From Flavobacterium frigoris (lineage in GTDB: Bacteria; Bacteroidota; Bacteroidia; Flavobacteriales; Flavobacteriaceae), in contig NZ_FOFZ01000001.1 of the NCBI RefSeq assembly GCF_900111075.1, positions 661,860 through 725,859 of the forward strand: a DNA stretch of 64,000 nt, written 5' to 3'. Below the pieces are notes generated by a model. The model worked only from the letters and a program-made list of their open reading frames with translations. It did no database searches and was not told where the DNA came from. Positions within the stretch are counted from its first letter, which is position 1, and each line of letters begins with the position of its first letter. The position numbers and the translations under genes were made by a program. Positions 41,302-50,519 of the stretch are shown piece by piece.

Positions 41302-42864
41302 CTAAATTAAAATTTGTTTCAGTATTGCTGCAATATTGAGCCATAAGAAATTAAAGAATGATTTTTCAGGTATTCTTTCGACGTTGGCCTCAGTATGAAT
41401 AATTTTGCCTTTGGAATCATTTTTAACAATCAAATTGACCAGTGCGCTTTTTAGTTTGTTCTTCTTTTCTGGAGCTCCTTTTCTATAAAGAGTTACTTTT
41501 AAACCATGGTATTGTAGCGAGGCATTTTCATACGAATTCAAATTATTTCCTTTTATGGTAAACTTCAGTTCATCAAATGTACCTATCGTAGTGACATTGA
41601 TATATGGTTTTGTAAATTGAGATAAATCCTCGGTGTTTAGATTAGAAACAATTCCATGCACCGTAAAGCGATCTTGTTTGTCCAAAACATTAAACCTCCA
41701 ATTGAGTTTAAAAGGAGATTTTTTCATGAATTTGCAGCGTATGTCAATGGAAACATCGGCGAGCTTTTTTTGTTGATACCCACTTTGTATGTGAGTCGCC
41801 TTCAGATTAAAATTATTAAAAGTCAGTATGCCGGGGCCTTTATGGAAGTTTATTTCTTCTTCATAGACTAAAATAGAATTACGTATAGCAAGAGTATCTA
41901 CCTTCAATGGAAATTGTAAATCCCGAAGGAGTTTACTGTAGAATGGTTTTCTGCTTAAGTTATCGGCAGGTAGTTTGTTTCTATAGATATTTGCTGATAG
42001 TTGATCTATTGCAACTGAGTTGGCATTAAAGAATATTTTATCATCTTTAAAACCCCAATTTATCGTATTGATTTTAATAAATTCTGATTTTAGTGTGAAA
42101 AGGTCTTTTTCTTGGTCTAGTTTTTTAACAAATTCCCGTCGGCTGTATTCTGGGAGTAATTCAAATTTTTTGACAATCAAACTTTTAGTAGTAGCTTGGA
42201 AATTTTGTACCTTAAGATGGTAATTATCATTTACACGATAATAGATACTATCAGTTTTGATAGTGTATCCCTGATAGGAAAAAGGAATCTTCTTTTGTAA
42301 TAAGTTATCCGTAATTACAATCCCATCTATATTTAAATTCAAGTTGACGACACTGAGAATAGGTTTGTTTGTTTTTGTGTATATAATTTTAAGACTACCT
42401 TTATTCAGTGCGATGTTTGAAACCATAATAATTTCTTCAAATGGTTTTACTACCTCAGTACCTAAACTCTTAGAATTATTAATTGCGTGCTGTGTTTTCT
42501 TGTAAAGAATAACTTCTGGAGTTGCAATAATAATGCTTCTTGCTTTAATGCGATTGTTAAAAAGAACATCCCATATTTTAAATTCATTTATTTCAACAGA
42601 TCCTATTTTAGCATAAATACCTATTTTTTTTAAACTGTCTTGTGATCTTCTTTTGGGAGAAATGGTTAATCGGGATGCCTTGATATTTTTTGATAAGAGA
42701 TTAATTTGTAAATCGCTATAAGTAATAGCATAAGATGTCGGGTTCTTTTCAGCAATAATTTTAGGAACCTGCTTTTTTAACCAAAAAATCAATCCATAAT
42801 TTAAGGTTATGATTAATATAATGAGGCCAAAAATAACTATTACTATTTTTTTTATTATAGTCAT
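41302..42864 (-). CDS. AsmA-like/DUF748-like membrane-anchored protein (hypothetical)
   Basis: A 520-residue protein with one N-terminal transmembrane helix (IVIVIFGLIILIITLNYGLIF) followed by a long, strand-rich region. It begins YAITYSDLQINLLSKNIKASRLTI and has further repeats of the pattern LNLNIDGIVI and FNNFNLKATHI. This is the look of AsmA-type proteins of the envelope that bridge or insert between membranes. I cannot assign a specific family with certainty. It is a single gene. Confidence 0.55.
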   Translation of the reverse strand: MTIIKKIVIVIFGLIILIITLNYGLIFWLKKQVPKIIAEKNPTSYAITYSDLQINLLSKNIKASRLTISPKRRSQDSLKKIGIYAKIGSVEINEFKIWDVLFNNRIKARSIIIATPEVILYKKTQHAINNSKSLGTEVVKPFEEIIMVSNIALNKGSLKIIYTKTNKPILSVVNLNLNIDGIVITDNLLQKKIPFSYQGYTIKTDSIYYRVNDNYHLKVQNFQATTKSLIVKKFELLPEYSRREFVKKLDQEKDLFTLKSEFIKINTINWGFKDDKIFFNANSVAIDQLSANIYRNKLPADNLSRKPFYSKLLRDLQFPLKVDTLAIRNSILVYEEEINFHKGPGILTFNNFNLKATHIQSGYQQKKLADVSIDIRCKFMKKSPFKLNWRFNVLDKQDRFTVHGIVSNLNTEDLSQFTKPYINVTTIGTFDELKFTIKGNNLNSYENASLQYHGLKVTLYRKGAPEKKNKLKSALVNLIVKNDSKGKIIHTEANVERIPEKSFFNFLWLNIAAILKQILI

Positions 42865-43056
42865 GAGCTTTTATTTCTTAAAATTATAAAAATACGATTT
42901 AGTCCATTCTAGTATTTTGAGAGTATAAAAGAACAACTATATTTAGAGAATTTGATACTAAGACTTTAATTATATAAATATTTTTTCGAATTCTGTAACT
43001 TTTTGTTTTAGTTTTTTATGTTTCTTTGTAGATTATTAATTATTAAAAATAAAATC

Positions 43057-43467
43057 ATGAAAGCATTATATTTTATAGCATTGTCTCTGTTAATTGTTTC
43101 TTGTAAAAATCAAGGAAAAATGGATTTAGAAGCTGCCAAAAAAGCAACTGTTGACTCTATGGAAGTTGCAATGGAAAAGCAAAAAGTGATTGACTCTATG
43201 CAGGTGGAAATGACAAAAGTAGAAATGCAAAAAGAAACTATTATAGTTAATCAGCCAGGAACTAACACTACGACTACTACGACGACCACTACAGAAAAGA
43301 AAGGTTGGAGCAGTACAGCAAAAGGAGCTGTAATTGGTGCAGGAGTTGGTGCAGCTACCGGAGCGATTATAAGTAAGAAAAAAGTACAGGGAGCTATAAT
43401 CGGTGGTGTGGCTGGAGCTGGTATTGGAGCTGGTACCGGTGCCATTATTGACGGAAGCAAAAAATAA
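43057..43467 (+). CDS. Glycine-zipper lipoprotein
   Basis: A 136-residue protein starting MKALYFIALSLLIVSCK, a lipobox with lipid on C16. A coiled-coil-like charged stretch (EAAKKATVDSMEVAMEKQKV) and a Thr-rich linker of nine Thr codons follow. Then comes a glycine-zipper (AVIGAGVGAATGAIISKKKV, GGVAGAGIGAGTGAII) able to form membrane hairpins. ATG 43057 is chosen over 43018 because it directly gives the signal peptide. Envelope function unknown. Confidence 0.75.
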   Translation: MKALYFIALSLLIVSCKNQGKMDLEAAKKATVDSMEVAMEKQKVIDSMQVEMTKVEMQKETIIVNQPGTNTTTTTTTTTEKKGWSSTAKGAVIGAGVGAATGAIISKKKVQGAIIGGVAGAGIGAGTGAIIDGSKK

Positions 43468-43485
43468 TAATTTTTTTTTTGATAA

Positions 43486-43526
43486 AAGAGTGTTTAGATT
43501 TCATATTGGAATTTAGGCACTCTTTT
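43486..43526 (+). terminator. Terminator after the glycine-zipper gene
   Basis: AGAGTG and CACTCT form the base of a stem, followed by TTTTTATTTTTTTT. Confidence 0.55.
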
Positions 43527-43625
43527 TATTTTTTTTAAAACGCAGTTTTATAATGAAATGAATAAAATAGAATTCACTCAAATACATGCGAAATTATTTA
43601 TATTTGTGAATCATAAATCATCAAA

Positions 43626-46016
43626 ATGAAAGTAGTCAAAAAAACCCTCCTAGTTTTAGTTTCATTAATAGCGATTCTAATTGTTGGAATGGTACTGTAT
43701 GGTTTTTACCTAAAACCTAAATACGAAGGTAAAGTGGAACTGAAAAGTATTCACGATGAAACAACAGTATATTTTGATGGCTTCGGGGTACCTCATATAT
43801 ATGCCAATAATTCTAAAGATGCGATGACTGCTTTGGGATATGTTCATGCACAAGATCGATTGTGGCAAATGGAATTGATGAGACGTATAGCGCCGGGTCG
43901 TTTGTCGGAGATTTTTGGAAACGTTGCTTTAAAGAACGATAAATTCTTTGCTGGCCTTGGTATTGAAGAAGCTTCGGAAAAAGCGATTGCAGCTTTAGAT
44001 AAAAATAGCGAAAGTTATAAATTGACAGCGGCTTACGTGGAGGGAATCAATCAGTATATGGAAGCAGGTGTGACCCCAATAGAGTTTCAGTTGGTCGGTG
44101 TGAAGAAAGAGAAATTCACGATAAAAGACGTATATAATATTTTCGGATATATGTCCTTTAGTTTTGCCATGGCACAAAAAACGGATCCATTATTGACAGA
44201 TATTCGTAATAAATATGGGGTGGAGTACCTTAAGGATTTTGGTCTTGATGGGGAATTGAATACTACAATAATTAAAAACGCAAAGGAGAAACCACAAGAG
44301 TTTTTATCGATTTCAAAATCAATAGCGGCCTTATTAGATAATTCACCTATTCCTCCATTTGTGGGAAGTAACAGTTGGGTGATTGCGCCAAAGAAAACCA
44401 AAAACGGAAAAGTGATTTTTGCCAATGACCCGCATATTGGATTTTCGCAACCAGGAACATGGTACGAAGCTCATATAGTGACCCCTCAATTTGAATTATA
44501 TGGCTGCTATCTGGCAGGAACGCCTTTTCCTTTATTGGGACATAATAGGGATTATGCTTATGGCTTAACTATGTTTGAGAATGATGATATTGATTTGTAC
44601 CAAGAAGAGAATAGTCATGATAATGCCAATAAATATAAAACACCCACAGGTTTTAGTGATTACATAATTAGAAAAGAAATTATAAAAGTAAAAGATAGCA
44701 CAGATGTAGTGATGAACGTAAAAGTGAGTCGTCACGGTCCCGTCATGAACAATTTGATAGTTGGTTTAGATGATAAGAAGCCAGTGGCGATGTCTTGGAT
44801 TTATACCCAGCAACCCATCCATATTTTGGATGCAGTTTATACCCTTTCTCACGCAAAAAGCAAAGCTGATTTTCAAAGAGGAGTAGCACTTATTTCAGCT
44901 CCAGGATTAAATGTGATGTATGGGGATGCTAAAGGAAATGTAGCCTGGTGGGCAACGGGCAAATTATACAAGCACAATGACGGAGTGGATACTCATTTGA
45001 TCTTGAATGGTTCGTCTGGAAAAGATGATATTACTGAATATTTGGATTTCTCCAAAAATCCTTCGGCAGAAAATCCAGAATGGAACTACGTGTATTCAGC
45101 CAACAATCAACCTGAAGCGGTTGATGGATTTTTATATCCAGGCTATTACCTTCCAGAGGATAGAGCCAAAAGAATCACCCAATTATTAGAACCAAAGTCA
45201 AACTGGGATAAAGAATCTGTTGGTAAGATGATCACTGATAACACTTCGTCAGTGGCTCCAGATGTGGTTAAGAATTTAATTGCCGGTTTAGAGGTCAATT
45301 CACTTTCGAAAAATGAAAAGGAAGCAGTTACTATTTTAAAATCTTGGAAAGGAACAAATAACACAGAAGATGTAGCGCCTACGATTTACAACAAGGTAAT
45401 TTATATGTATTTAAAAAATACGTTTAAAGACGAGTTAGGCGAAGAGGGATTCACTCAGTTCTTAGCAACACACATAATGAAACAATTAATTGCTAAAGTA
45501 ATTGTAAATGAGAAATCATTGTGGTGGGATAACATAGATACCAAAGACAGAAAGGAATCTAGAAGCGAGATTCTTGCGAAATCCTTTAAAGAGGCAATTT
45601 CGGCATTAGAAACACAATTAGGGAAATCAGTTCCGGCCTGGACTTGGGATAAAGTACATGTTGTAGAATATCAGCATCCGTTGGGGAAAATCGCTATGCT
45701 AAGAAAAATATTTAATGTTGGGCCATTTGAGGTATCGGGGTCTAATGAAGTAATCAACAACCAAATGTTTGATTATACAAATGAATCGAAATATGTAGTA
45801 AAGGGAGGTCCGTCCTCGAGAAGAGTTATTGATTTTTCCGATATTGAAAATAGCTGGAATGTTCTGCCTACAGGGCAATCGGGCAATCCATTAAGTGCTC
45901 ATTACAATGATCAATCAGAAATATACAACACGGGAAATTTTAGAAAAATGATGCTCAATAAGGAAGAGATTGTTAAAACTTCAACAAAATTGGTTTTTAT
46001 ACCCGTTAAAAACTAA
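43626..46016 (+). CDS. Penicillin acylase family protein (Ntn hydrolase)
   Basis: A 796-residue precursor of an N-terminal nucleophile amidase. It has an N-terminal hydrophobic segment (TLLVLVSLIAILIVGMVLYG), FGVPHIYANNSKDAMTALGYVHAQDRLWQ near residue 50 (in short VPHIYANNSKDA), and the processing site GSNSWVIAP, with the new N-terminal serine at about S248. Mature alpha and beta chains would lie before and after it. Family members cleave acylated amino acids, penicillins or quorum-sensing lactones; the true substrate is unknown. Confidence 0.88.
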   Translation: MKVVKKTLLVLVSLIAILIVGMVLYGFYLKPKYEGKVELKSIHDETTVYFDGFGVPHIYANNSKDAMTALGYVHAQDRLWQMELMRRIAPGRLSEIFGNVALKNDKFFAGLGIEEASEKAIAALDKNSESYKLTAAYVEGINQYMEAGVTPIEFQLVGVKKEKFTIKDVYNIFGYMSFSFAMAQKTDPLLTDIRNKYGVEYLKDFGLDGELNTTIIKNAKEKPQEFLSISKSIAALLDNSPIPPFVGSNSWVIAPKKTKNGKVIFANDPHIGFSQPGTWYEAHIVTPQFELYGCYLAGTPFPLLGHNRDYAYGLTMFENDDIDLYQEENSHDNANKYKTPTGFSDYIIRKEIIKVKDSTDVVMNVKVSRHGPVMNNLIVGLDDKKPVAMSWIYTQQPIHILDAVYTLSHAKSKADFQRGVALISAPGLNVMYGDAKGNVAWWATGKLYKHNDGVDTHLILNGSSGKDDITEYLDFSKNPSAENPEWNYVYSANNQPEAVDGFLYPGYYLPEDRAKRITQLLEPKSNWDKESVGKMITDNTSSVAPDVVKNLIAGLEVNSLSKNEKEAVTILKSWKGTNNTEDVAPTIYNKVIYMYLKNTFKDELGEEGFTQFLATHIMKQLIAKVIVNEKSLWWDNIDTKDRKESRSEILAKSFKEAISALETQLGKSVPAWTWDKVHVVEYQHPLGKIAMLRKIFNVGPFEVSGSNEVINNQMFDYTNESKYVVKGGPSSRRVIDFSDIENSWNVLPTGQSGNPLSAHYNDQSEIYNTGNFRKMMLNKEEIVKTSTKLVFIPVKN

Positions 46017-46076
46017 AGGTTTGTAAAGCCGTTAAAATAATAAATCAGTAATTTTGCCTAACTTTTATAAAAAATA

Positions 46077-47435
46077 ATGCAAACTCCAAAAAAGATAGCA
46101 GTTGTAGGTTCCGGTTTAGTCGGTTCTTTATTAGCTATTTACTTACGCAAAGCAGGGCATACTGTTCACATATACGATAGAAGCCCTGATATTAGACAAA
46201 TTCAGTTCTCAGGACGTTCCATAAATTTAGCAATGTCAAACAGGGGGTGGAAAGCATTAGATGGTGTTGGTGTTGGGGATTCGGTTCGTGAAATCGCAAT
46301 ACCCATGGACAAACGCGCCATTCACTTGGTGGATAAACTTAATTTTCAAAATTACGGTCAAGAAGGAGAGAGCATTTACTCCATTTCAAGAGGGGATTTG
46401 AACAGGAGAATGATTGATTTGGCGGAACAAGCTGGAGCCGAATTCTTCTTCGATCAAAAAATCTGGGACGTTACCTTGTCTGAAGCTACTTTACACATTG
46501 GAGAAACGGAGCGGGGAGCTTGGGAAGAAAAGAAATACGATATGGTTTTTGGTGCAGATGGTGCTTTTTCGAGAATACGCCACCGTATGCAACGCCAAAG
46601 TATGTTTAACTATTCGCAAGAGTTTTTAAATATTGGATACAAAGAATTGAATATTCCTGCAAATCCTGATGGTTCTCATAAATTAGATAAAAACTCCTTT
46701 CATATTTGGCCGCGTGGGGAATATATGTTAATTGCGTTATCTAATTTGGACGGAAGTTTTACCTGTACTTTATTCATGCCTTTTGAAGGTGAGAATTCTT
46801 TTGCTTTGCTCGAAAATAGAAAAGATGTGGAATTATTTTTCGAAAAAAACTTTCCGGATTCGATTGATGTAATTCCAAAATTAGCCGAAGATTTTTTCAA
46901 AAATCCAACAAGTACATTGGTGACTATGAAATGTTATCCTTGGACTTATAAAGATAAAATTGCCTTAATTGGAGACGCTTGTCATGCCATTGTTCCTTTT
47001 TATGGGCAAGGGATGAATGCGGGATTTGAAGACATTTCGATTTTAAATGAAATGATGGAAAAATACGGAGACGATTGGGAAATGATTTTTTCAGAATACG
47101 AGAAATCACGTAAGCCCAATGCTGATGCTATTGCAGAACTTTCGTACCGTAATTTTATGGAAATGAGTTCTAAAACAGCCGATGATAAATTTCTATTGCA
47201 AAAGAAGATTGAAAAATGGTTTTCAGACAAACATCCTGATAAATGGATTCCACTTTATAGTAGGGTGACATTTAGTGATCGTCCTTATGCTGAAGCTTTA
47301 GCCATCGGAGATGATCAAAATGCCATTATGGAGGAGGTTTTAAAAATAGAAAATATAGAGGCCGTTTGGGATAGCAAAGATGTTGAAAGTAAAATTTTAG
47401 CTCTTTTAAATGAAAAAGAAACCGCCAAGAATTAG
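46077..47435 (+). CDS. kmo: Kynurenine 3-monooxygenase
   Basis: A 452-residue FAD aromatic hydroxylase that makes 3-hydroxykynurenine for KynU. It has AVVGSGLVGSLLAIYLRKAG at the N-terminus, the family FSGRSINLAMSNRGW near residue 43, and LIGDACHAIVPFYGQGMNAGFED near 299. Length is normal and the frame intact. Its 3' end and the bases after it recur as a decayed copy at 49626-49980, beyond cstA. A broken end of a cupin gene follows it at 47463-47510. Confidence 0.93.
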   Translation: MQTPKKIAVVGSGLVGSLLAIYLRKAGHTVHIYDRSPDIRQIQFSGRSINLAMSNRGWKALDGVGVGDSVREIAIPMDKRAIHLVDKLNFQNYGQEGESIYSISRGDLNRRMIDLAEQAGAEFFFDQKIWDVTLSEATLHIGETERGAWEEKKYDMVFGADGAFSRIRHRMQRQSMFNYSQEFLNIGYKELNIPANPDGSHKLDKNSFHIWPRGEYMLIALSNLDGSFTCTLFMPFEGENSFALLENRKDVELFFEKNFPDSIDVIPKLAEDFFKNPTSTLVTMKCYPWTYKDKIALIGDACHAIVPFYGQGMNAGFEDISILNEMMEKYGDDWEMIFSEYEKSRKPNADAIAELSYRNFMEMSSKTADDKFLLQKKIEKWFSDKHPDKWIPLYSRVTFSDRPYAEALAIGDDQNAIMEEVLKIENIEAVWDSKDVESKILALLNEKETAKN

Positions 47436-47462
47436 ATATTCAATTCTTGACGGCTGTATTTG

Positions 47463-47510
47463 TTATTCATGATGTACTTTAGTGAAATCAAACGTAGGTT
47501 TTCATATAGC
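47463..47510 (-). pseudogene. Remnant of a cupin gene 3' end
   Basis: Read on the minus strand, these 48 bases give AI-stop-KPTFDFTKVHHE-stop. The intact cupin at 49933 ends AICKPAFDFAKAHRE-stop. The alignment is gap-free; its Cys codon TGC has become TGA. No upstream part of the gene is left here. It follows kmo tail-to-tail, as the intact cupin follows the kmo remnant. Confidence 0.75.
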
Positions 47511-47638
47511 TAACATCAACATTAATAATGATTTTTATTTTTTATAGCGACTAAATTAAAGTGCGGTAAAATTAATGGATCCTTATTTTCCATTAAAATA
47601 CACTACTTTTTTTAGTTTTGATACTTTCAAAAATATAA

Positions 47639-49060
47639 CTATTCACTTTTAGGCAATTCTTTGTTGTTTTTCATAACAACAAAGAACAAGATCGTTAGTA
47701 ACACAGCAATAACAATTCCAATAATATCTGAGGTTACTATGTCTAAACCAAAACCTATGGTAGGATCATAAAAAAGGAAAGACCCGAGAACAGATGTTAT
47801 GAAAAACGCAGGTACTAACGCAATAATATAAAGGGTTTTTCTTTGGTACAAATAGACGGTTCCAATCCATAAGGCAATTGCTGATATACTTTGATTTGCC
47901 CAGGAAAAATACCTCCATAGAAGTTGAAAATCTATTTTAGTTAGAATAAAGGCAATTGCAAAAAGGGGTATTGCAATCATAAACCTGTTTCTAAGAGTCT
48001 TCTGGTCAATTTTCAGGTAATCTGCAATGATCATTCTTGCCGCCCTAAAGGAAGTGTCTCCAGAAGTTATAGGTAAAACAATAACACCTAAAATAGCAAT
48101 GGTTCCGCCAATAGTTCCTAAAAATACCGTTGCAATTTTATGCACTACTCCAGGAAGCCCCTCATTCGCGAGCAAAACACTAAGGTCTTCTCCGTTCATG
48201 AGGCTCATTGCAGCTGCAGCCCAGATCATAGCAATAATTCCTTCTACAATCATCATCCCGTAAAATATTTTCCGTCCGTCTTTCTCATTTCTAATCGTTC
48301 TGGCGATTATTGGAGATTGGGTTGCATGAAATCCAGATAGAGCGCCACAGGATATTGTTAAAAATATGACGGGGTAATATGGGATATCTTTCGGATGCAT
48401 GTTGGTCAGAGTCAATTCTGGAATTGGATGTCCATACATAAACATTCCAAATGCTACACCTACGGCACTTAACAATAATAGAAGTCCAAGAACGGGGTAT
48501 ATTTTTCCAATAATTTTATCGATGGGTAAAATTGTTGCAATCATATAATATACAAAGATAGCAAGTACAATTAGGGTAAACATATTTAAATCTTTACCTA
48601 TTAGGTCATCTATCATACTTGCCGGTGCGGAAATGAAAACAGTTCCTACCAAAAGAAGCAGCAATACGGTGAAGAAATTTACGACGTGACTAAAGGATTT
48701 ACCTAAAAATTTAGATGCTAAAGCAGGTAGGTGAGCGCCTCCATATCTTATGGAGATCATTCCTGTTAAATAATCGTGGACAGCCCCAGCAAAAATGCAA
48801 CCAAGTACTATCCAAAGGAAAGCTACCGGTCCGTATAAGGCTCCTAATATTGGTCCGAAAATGGGGCCGACTCCTGCAATATTTAAAACCTGTATTAATG
48901 AATTTCTATTGCTGTTCATGGGGACGAAATCTACCCCATCTGCGTGGGTATAGGCGGGAGTCGCTCTATTGGGATCGGGTTTAAATATATTTTCAACAAA
49001 TTTACCGTAAAAAACATATCCCAATACTAGTAAAATTATGGCTGTAATAAATGTGATCAT
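47639..49060 (-). CDS. cstA: Carbon starvation protein CstA family transporter
   Basis: A 473-residue membrane protein with ~12-13 hydrophobic helices. It has the family segment NIAGVGPIFGPILGALYGPVAF near residue 60 (in short AGVGPIFGPILGALYGP) and SCGALSGFHATQSPIIART. CstA proteins take up peptides or pyruvate. At 473 residues it is the short form, much shorter than the ~700-residue E. coli protein. It sits between the two halves of the reciprocally decayed kmo-cupin duplication. Confidence 0.88.
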   Translation of the reverse strand: MITFITAIILLVLGYVFYGKFVENIFKPDPNRATPAYTHADGVDFVPMNSNRNSLIQVLNIAGVGPIFGPILGALYGPVAFLWIVLGCIFAGAVHDYLTGMISIRYGGAHLPALASKFLGKSFSHVVNFFTVLLLLLVGTVFISAPASMIDDLIGKDLNMFTLIVLAIFVYYMIATILPIDKIIGKIYPVLGLLLLLSAVGVAFGMFMYGHPIPELTLTNMHPKDIPYYPVIFLTISCGALSGFHATQSPIIARTIRNEKDGRKIFYGMMIVEGIIAMIWAAAAMSLMNGEDLSVLLANEGLPGVVHKIATVFLGTIGGTIAILGVIVLPITSGDTSFRAARMIIADYLKIDQKTLRNRFMIAIPLFAIAFILTKIDFQLLWRYFSWANQSISAIALWIGTVYLYQRKTLYIIALVPAFFITSVLGSFLFYDPTIGFGLDIVTSDIIGIVIAVLLTILFFVVMKNNKELPKSE

Positions 49061-49625
49061 AATGTCTATTCTGTTAATTAATACTATTAAACGTTGTCAA
49101 TATAGATTAATTAAAAGCTTTTAATGTAATTAAAACAATATTTTTTTTTTATAATCACAATTATTACAAGAAAATTAGTTTATATCTATATTATAGGAGA
49201 TGTGTAATTGACTCGAAGTGATATCTTCAAAAAATATAATGAAATTAATAGATCAGTAGAATAATTTTTGTTTCAGATGAATCGATAGTATCACTTGTAA
49301 TTATCACATATGCAGATGTGATTTTTCATTAAGGAAATATTGTTATGGCTGGTTGAGCTAAAGTAGCAGTATATTGGGTTTTGTTTTTTATTGATTTTAA
49401 AACTAAGCTAGAGATTTCTGTAAATTCTATTTTAATGTCGACTTGACATTAATCATTTACGAAGAGGGTGTCGGAAATCGAGGGGACAGTTGTTGTGTTA
49501 TTAGTAAACTAATCAGATGTTTGAGGGTAAATATATAGCCCCGCTATTCATCAAAAGTACAAACCGTAGATAAGTTAATATTTGTTTGCCACAAAGACAA
49601 TAGGAAGTAAGTGAGTGTTATTTTG
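49061..49625. other. Gene-free stretch, probably decayed sequence
   Basis: No plausible gene is seen. It leads into the kmo remnant without a clear border, so part of it may be more strongly decayed kmo or foreign sequence. I could not align it by eye. Confidence 0.5.
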
Positions 49626-49906
49626 GAGATGAGTTCTAAAATACCAGCTTGAACATGTTAACTTATAAATTCCTCCTGTAGGAAAAGTTTTTTTTAGATA
49701 TACACTCTGATATGTAGGTTCCACTTTATAGTAGAATAGTATGTAGTAATTGTCCTTTTACTGCTGCTCTGGCAAACTGAGTTGATTAAAATGGTATTAT
49801 TGAGGAAGTTTTAAAAACGGAAAGTAGAGAGGCTGTTGGCGATAGCGAAGTTGTCGAAAGTAAAATTATAGGTCTTTTAAATGAAAAAGTAACAGTCAAG
49901 AACTAA
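49626..49906 (+). pseudogene. Decayed copy of the kynurenine monooxygenase 3' end
   Basis: From 49790 to the stop at 49904-49906 one frame aligns without gaps to the last 38 residues of KMO; I count 26 identities (for example EEVLK, VESKI, LLNEK, and the end KN-stop). Upstream, GAGATGAGTTCTAAAA and TTCCACTTTATAGTAG match the real gene at 47158 and 47248, but frameshifts and stops break the frame. The bulk of the gene is absent, because cstA occupies the place where it would lie. Confidence 0.85.
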
Positions 49907-49924
49907 GGTTTAATTCTTGACTGT
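49892..49924. terminator. Bidirectional terminator shared by the kmo remnant and the cupin gene
   Basis: ACAGTCAAGAA and TTCTTGACTGT form a stem followed by TTTTATTT. The equivalent hairpin after the real kmo (47425-47455) has mismatches. Confidence 0.75.
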
Positions 49925-49932
49925 TTTATTTA

Positions 49933-50292
49933 TTATTCGCGATGCGCTTTAGCGAAGTCAAATGCAGGCTTGCATATAGCAATATACTCACATGGTTCGC
50001 CAAACGGATTTGAGTATTGAACGCGGGTATTCTTTTCTATTTTTATAGATTGTCCAGCTTCAAGGACTATAATGTCCCCCTCGATACTAAACTGTTTTTT
50101 ACCTTTTATGATGTACGTGTATTCTTCAAACTCTGGAGTTTGAAATGGTTCGCTCCATTTAGGGGGTGCAATCATATGAGCAATTGATATTTCGGGATTG
50201 TTAGTTGTGGCTAAGCCATGGTGTTCTTCAATCAATTTTCCATCAGTTGTTGGGACTATGAATGGAGCGCTTTGGACAAAATACTTTTTCAT
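49933..50292 (-). CDS. Small cupin-domain protein
   Basis: A 119-residue single-domain cupin. Motif 1 is weakly seen as PEFEEYTYIIKGKKQFSI and motif 2 as GQSIKIEKNTRVQYSN; the usual His ligands are partly replaced, so metal binding is uncertain. It is related by position to kmo: both the intact copy here and the remnant at 47463 lie tail-to-tail with kmo sequence. That suggests a former functional pairing with kynurenine breakdown, but no reaction is assigned. Confidence 0.75.
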   Translation of the reverse strand: MKKYFVQSAPFIVPTTDGKLIEEHHGLATTNNPEISIAHMIAPPKWSEPFQTPEFEEYTYIIKGKKQFSIEGDIIVLEAGQSIKIEKNTRVQYSNPFGEPCEYIAICKPAFDFAKAHRE

Positions 50293-50519
50293 TGTATGTT
50301 TTTAGTTAAATAATACTCTCAAATGTGATTCCGGGTTTTGTTGTTTTTAAACAGGATGAAAAATGCCTTTATGTAGGTCTTCTTTTCTAGGAGACTCTTT
50401 TGATACGTCGCTTTTTGGTCTCCAATATTTCCGTTTTCTACTTGGTCTCTTAATTAGAACTGAGTATAAGTGACAGGGGTAATTGGGGATGACTAAAATA
50501 TTCTTTATAATTTATTGCG

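Noticed and set aside
43251..43460. Minus-strand frame opposite the glycine-zipper gene
   Set aside because: It is low-complexity Pro/Ala/Val text created by Gly codons on the other strand.
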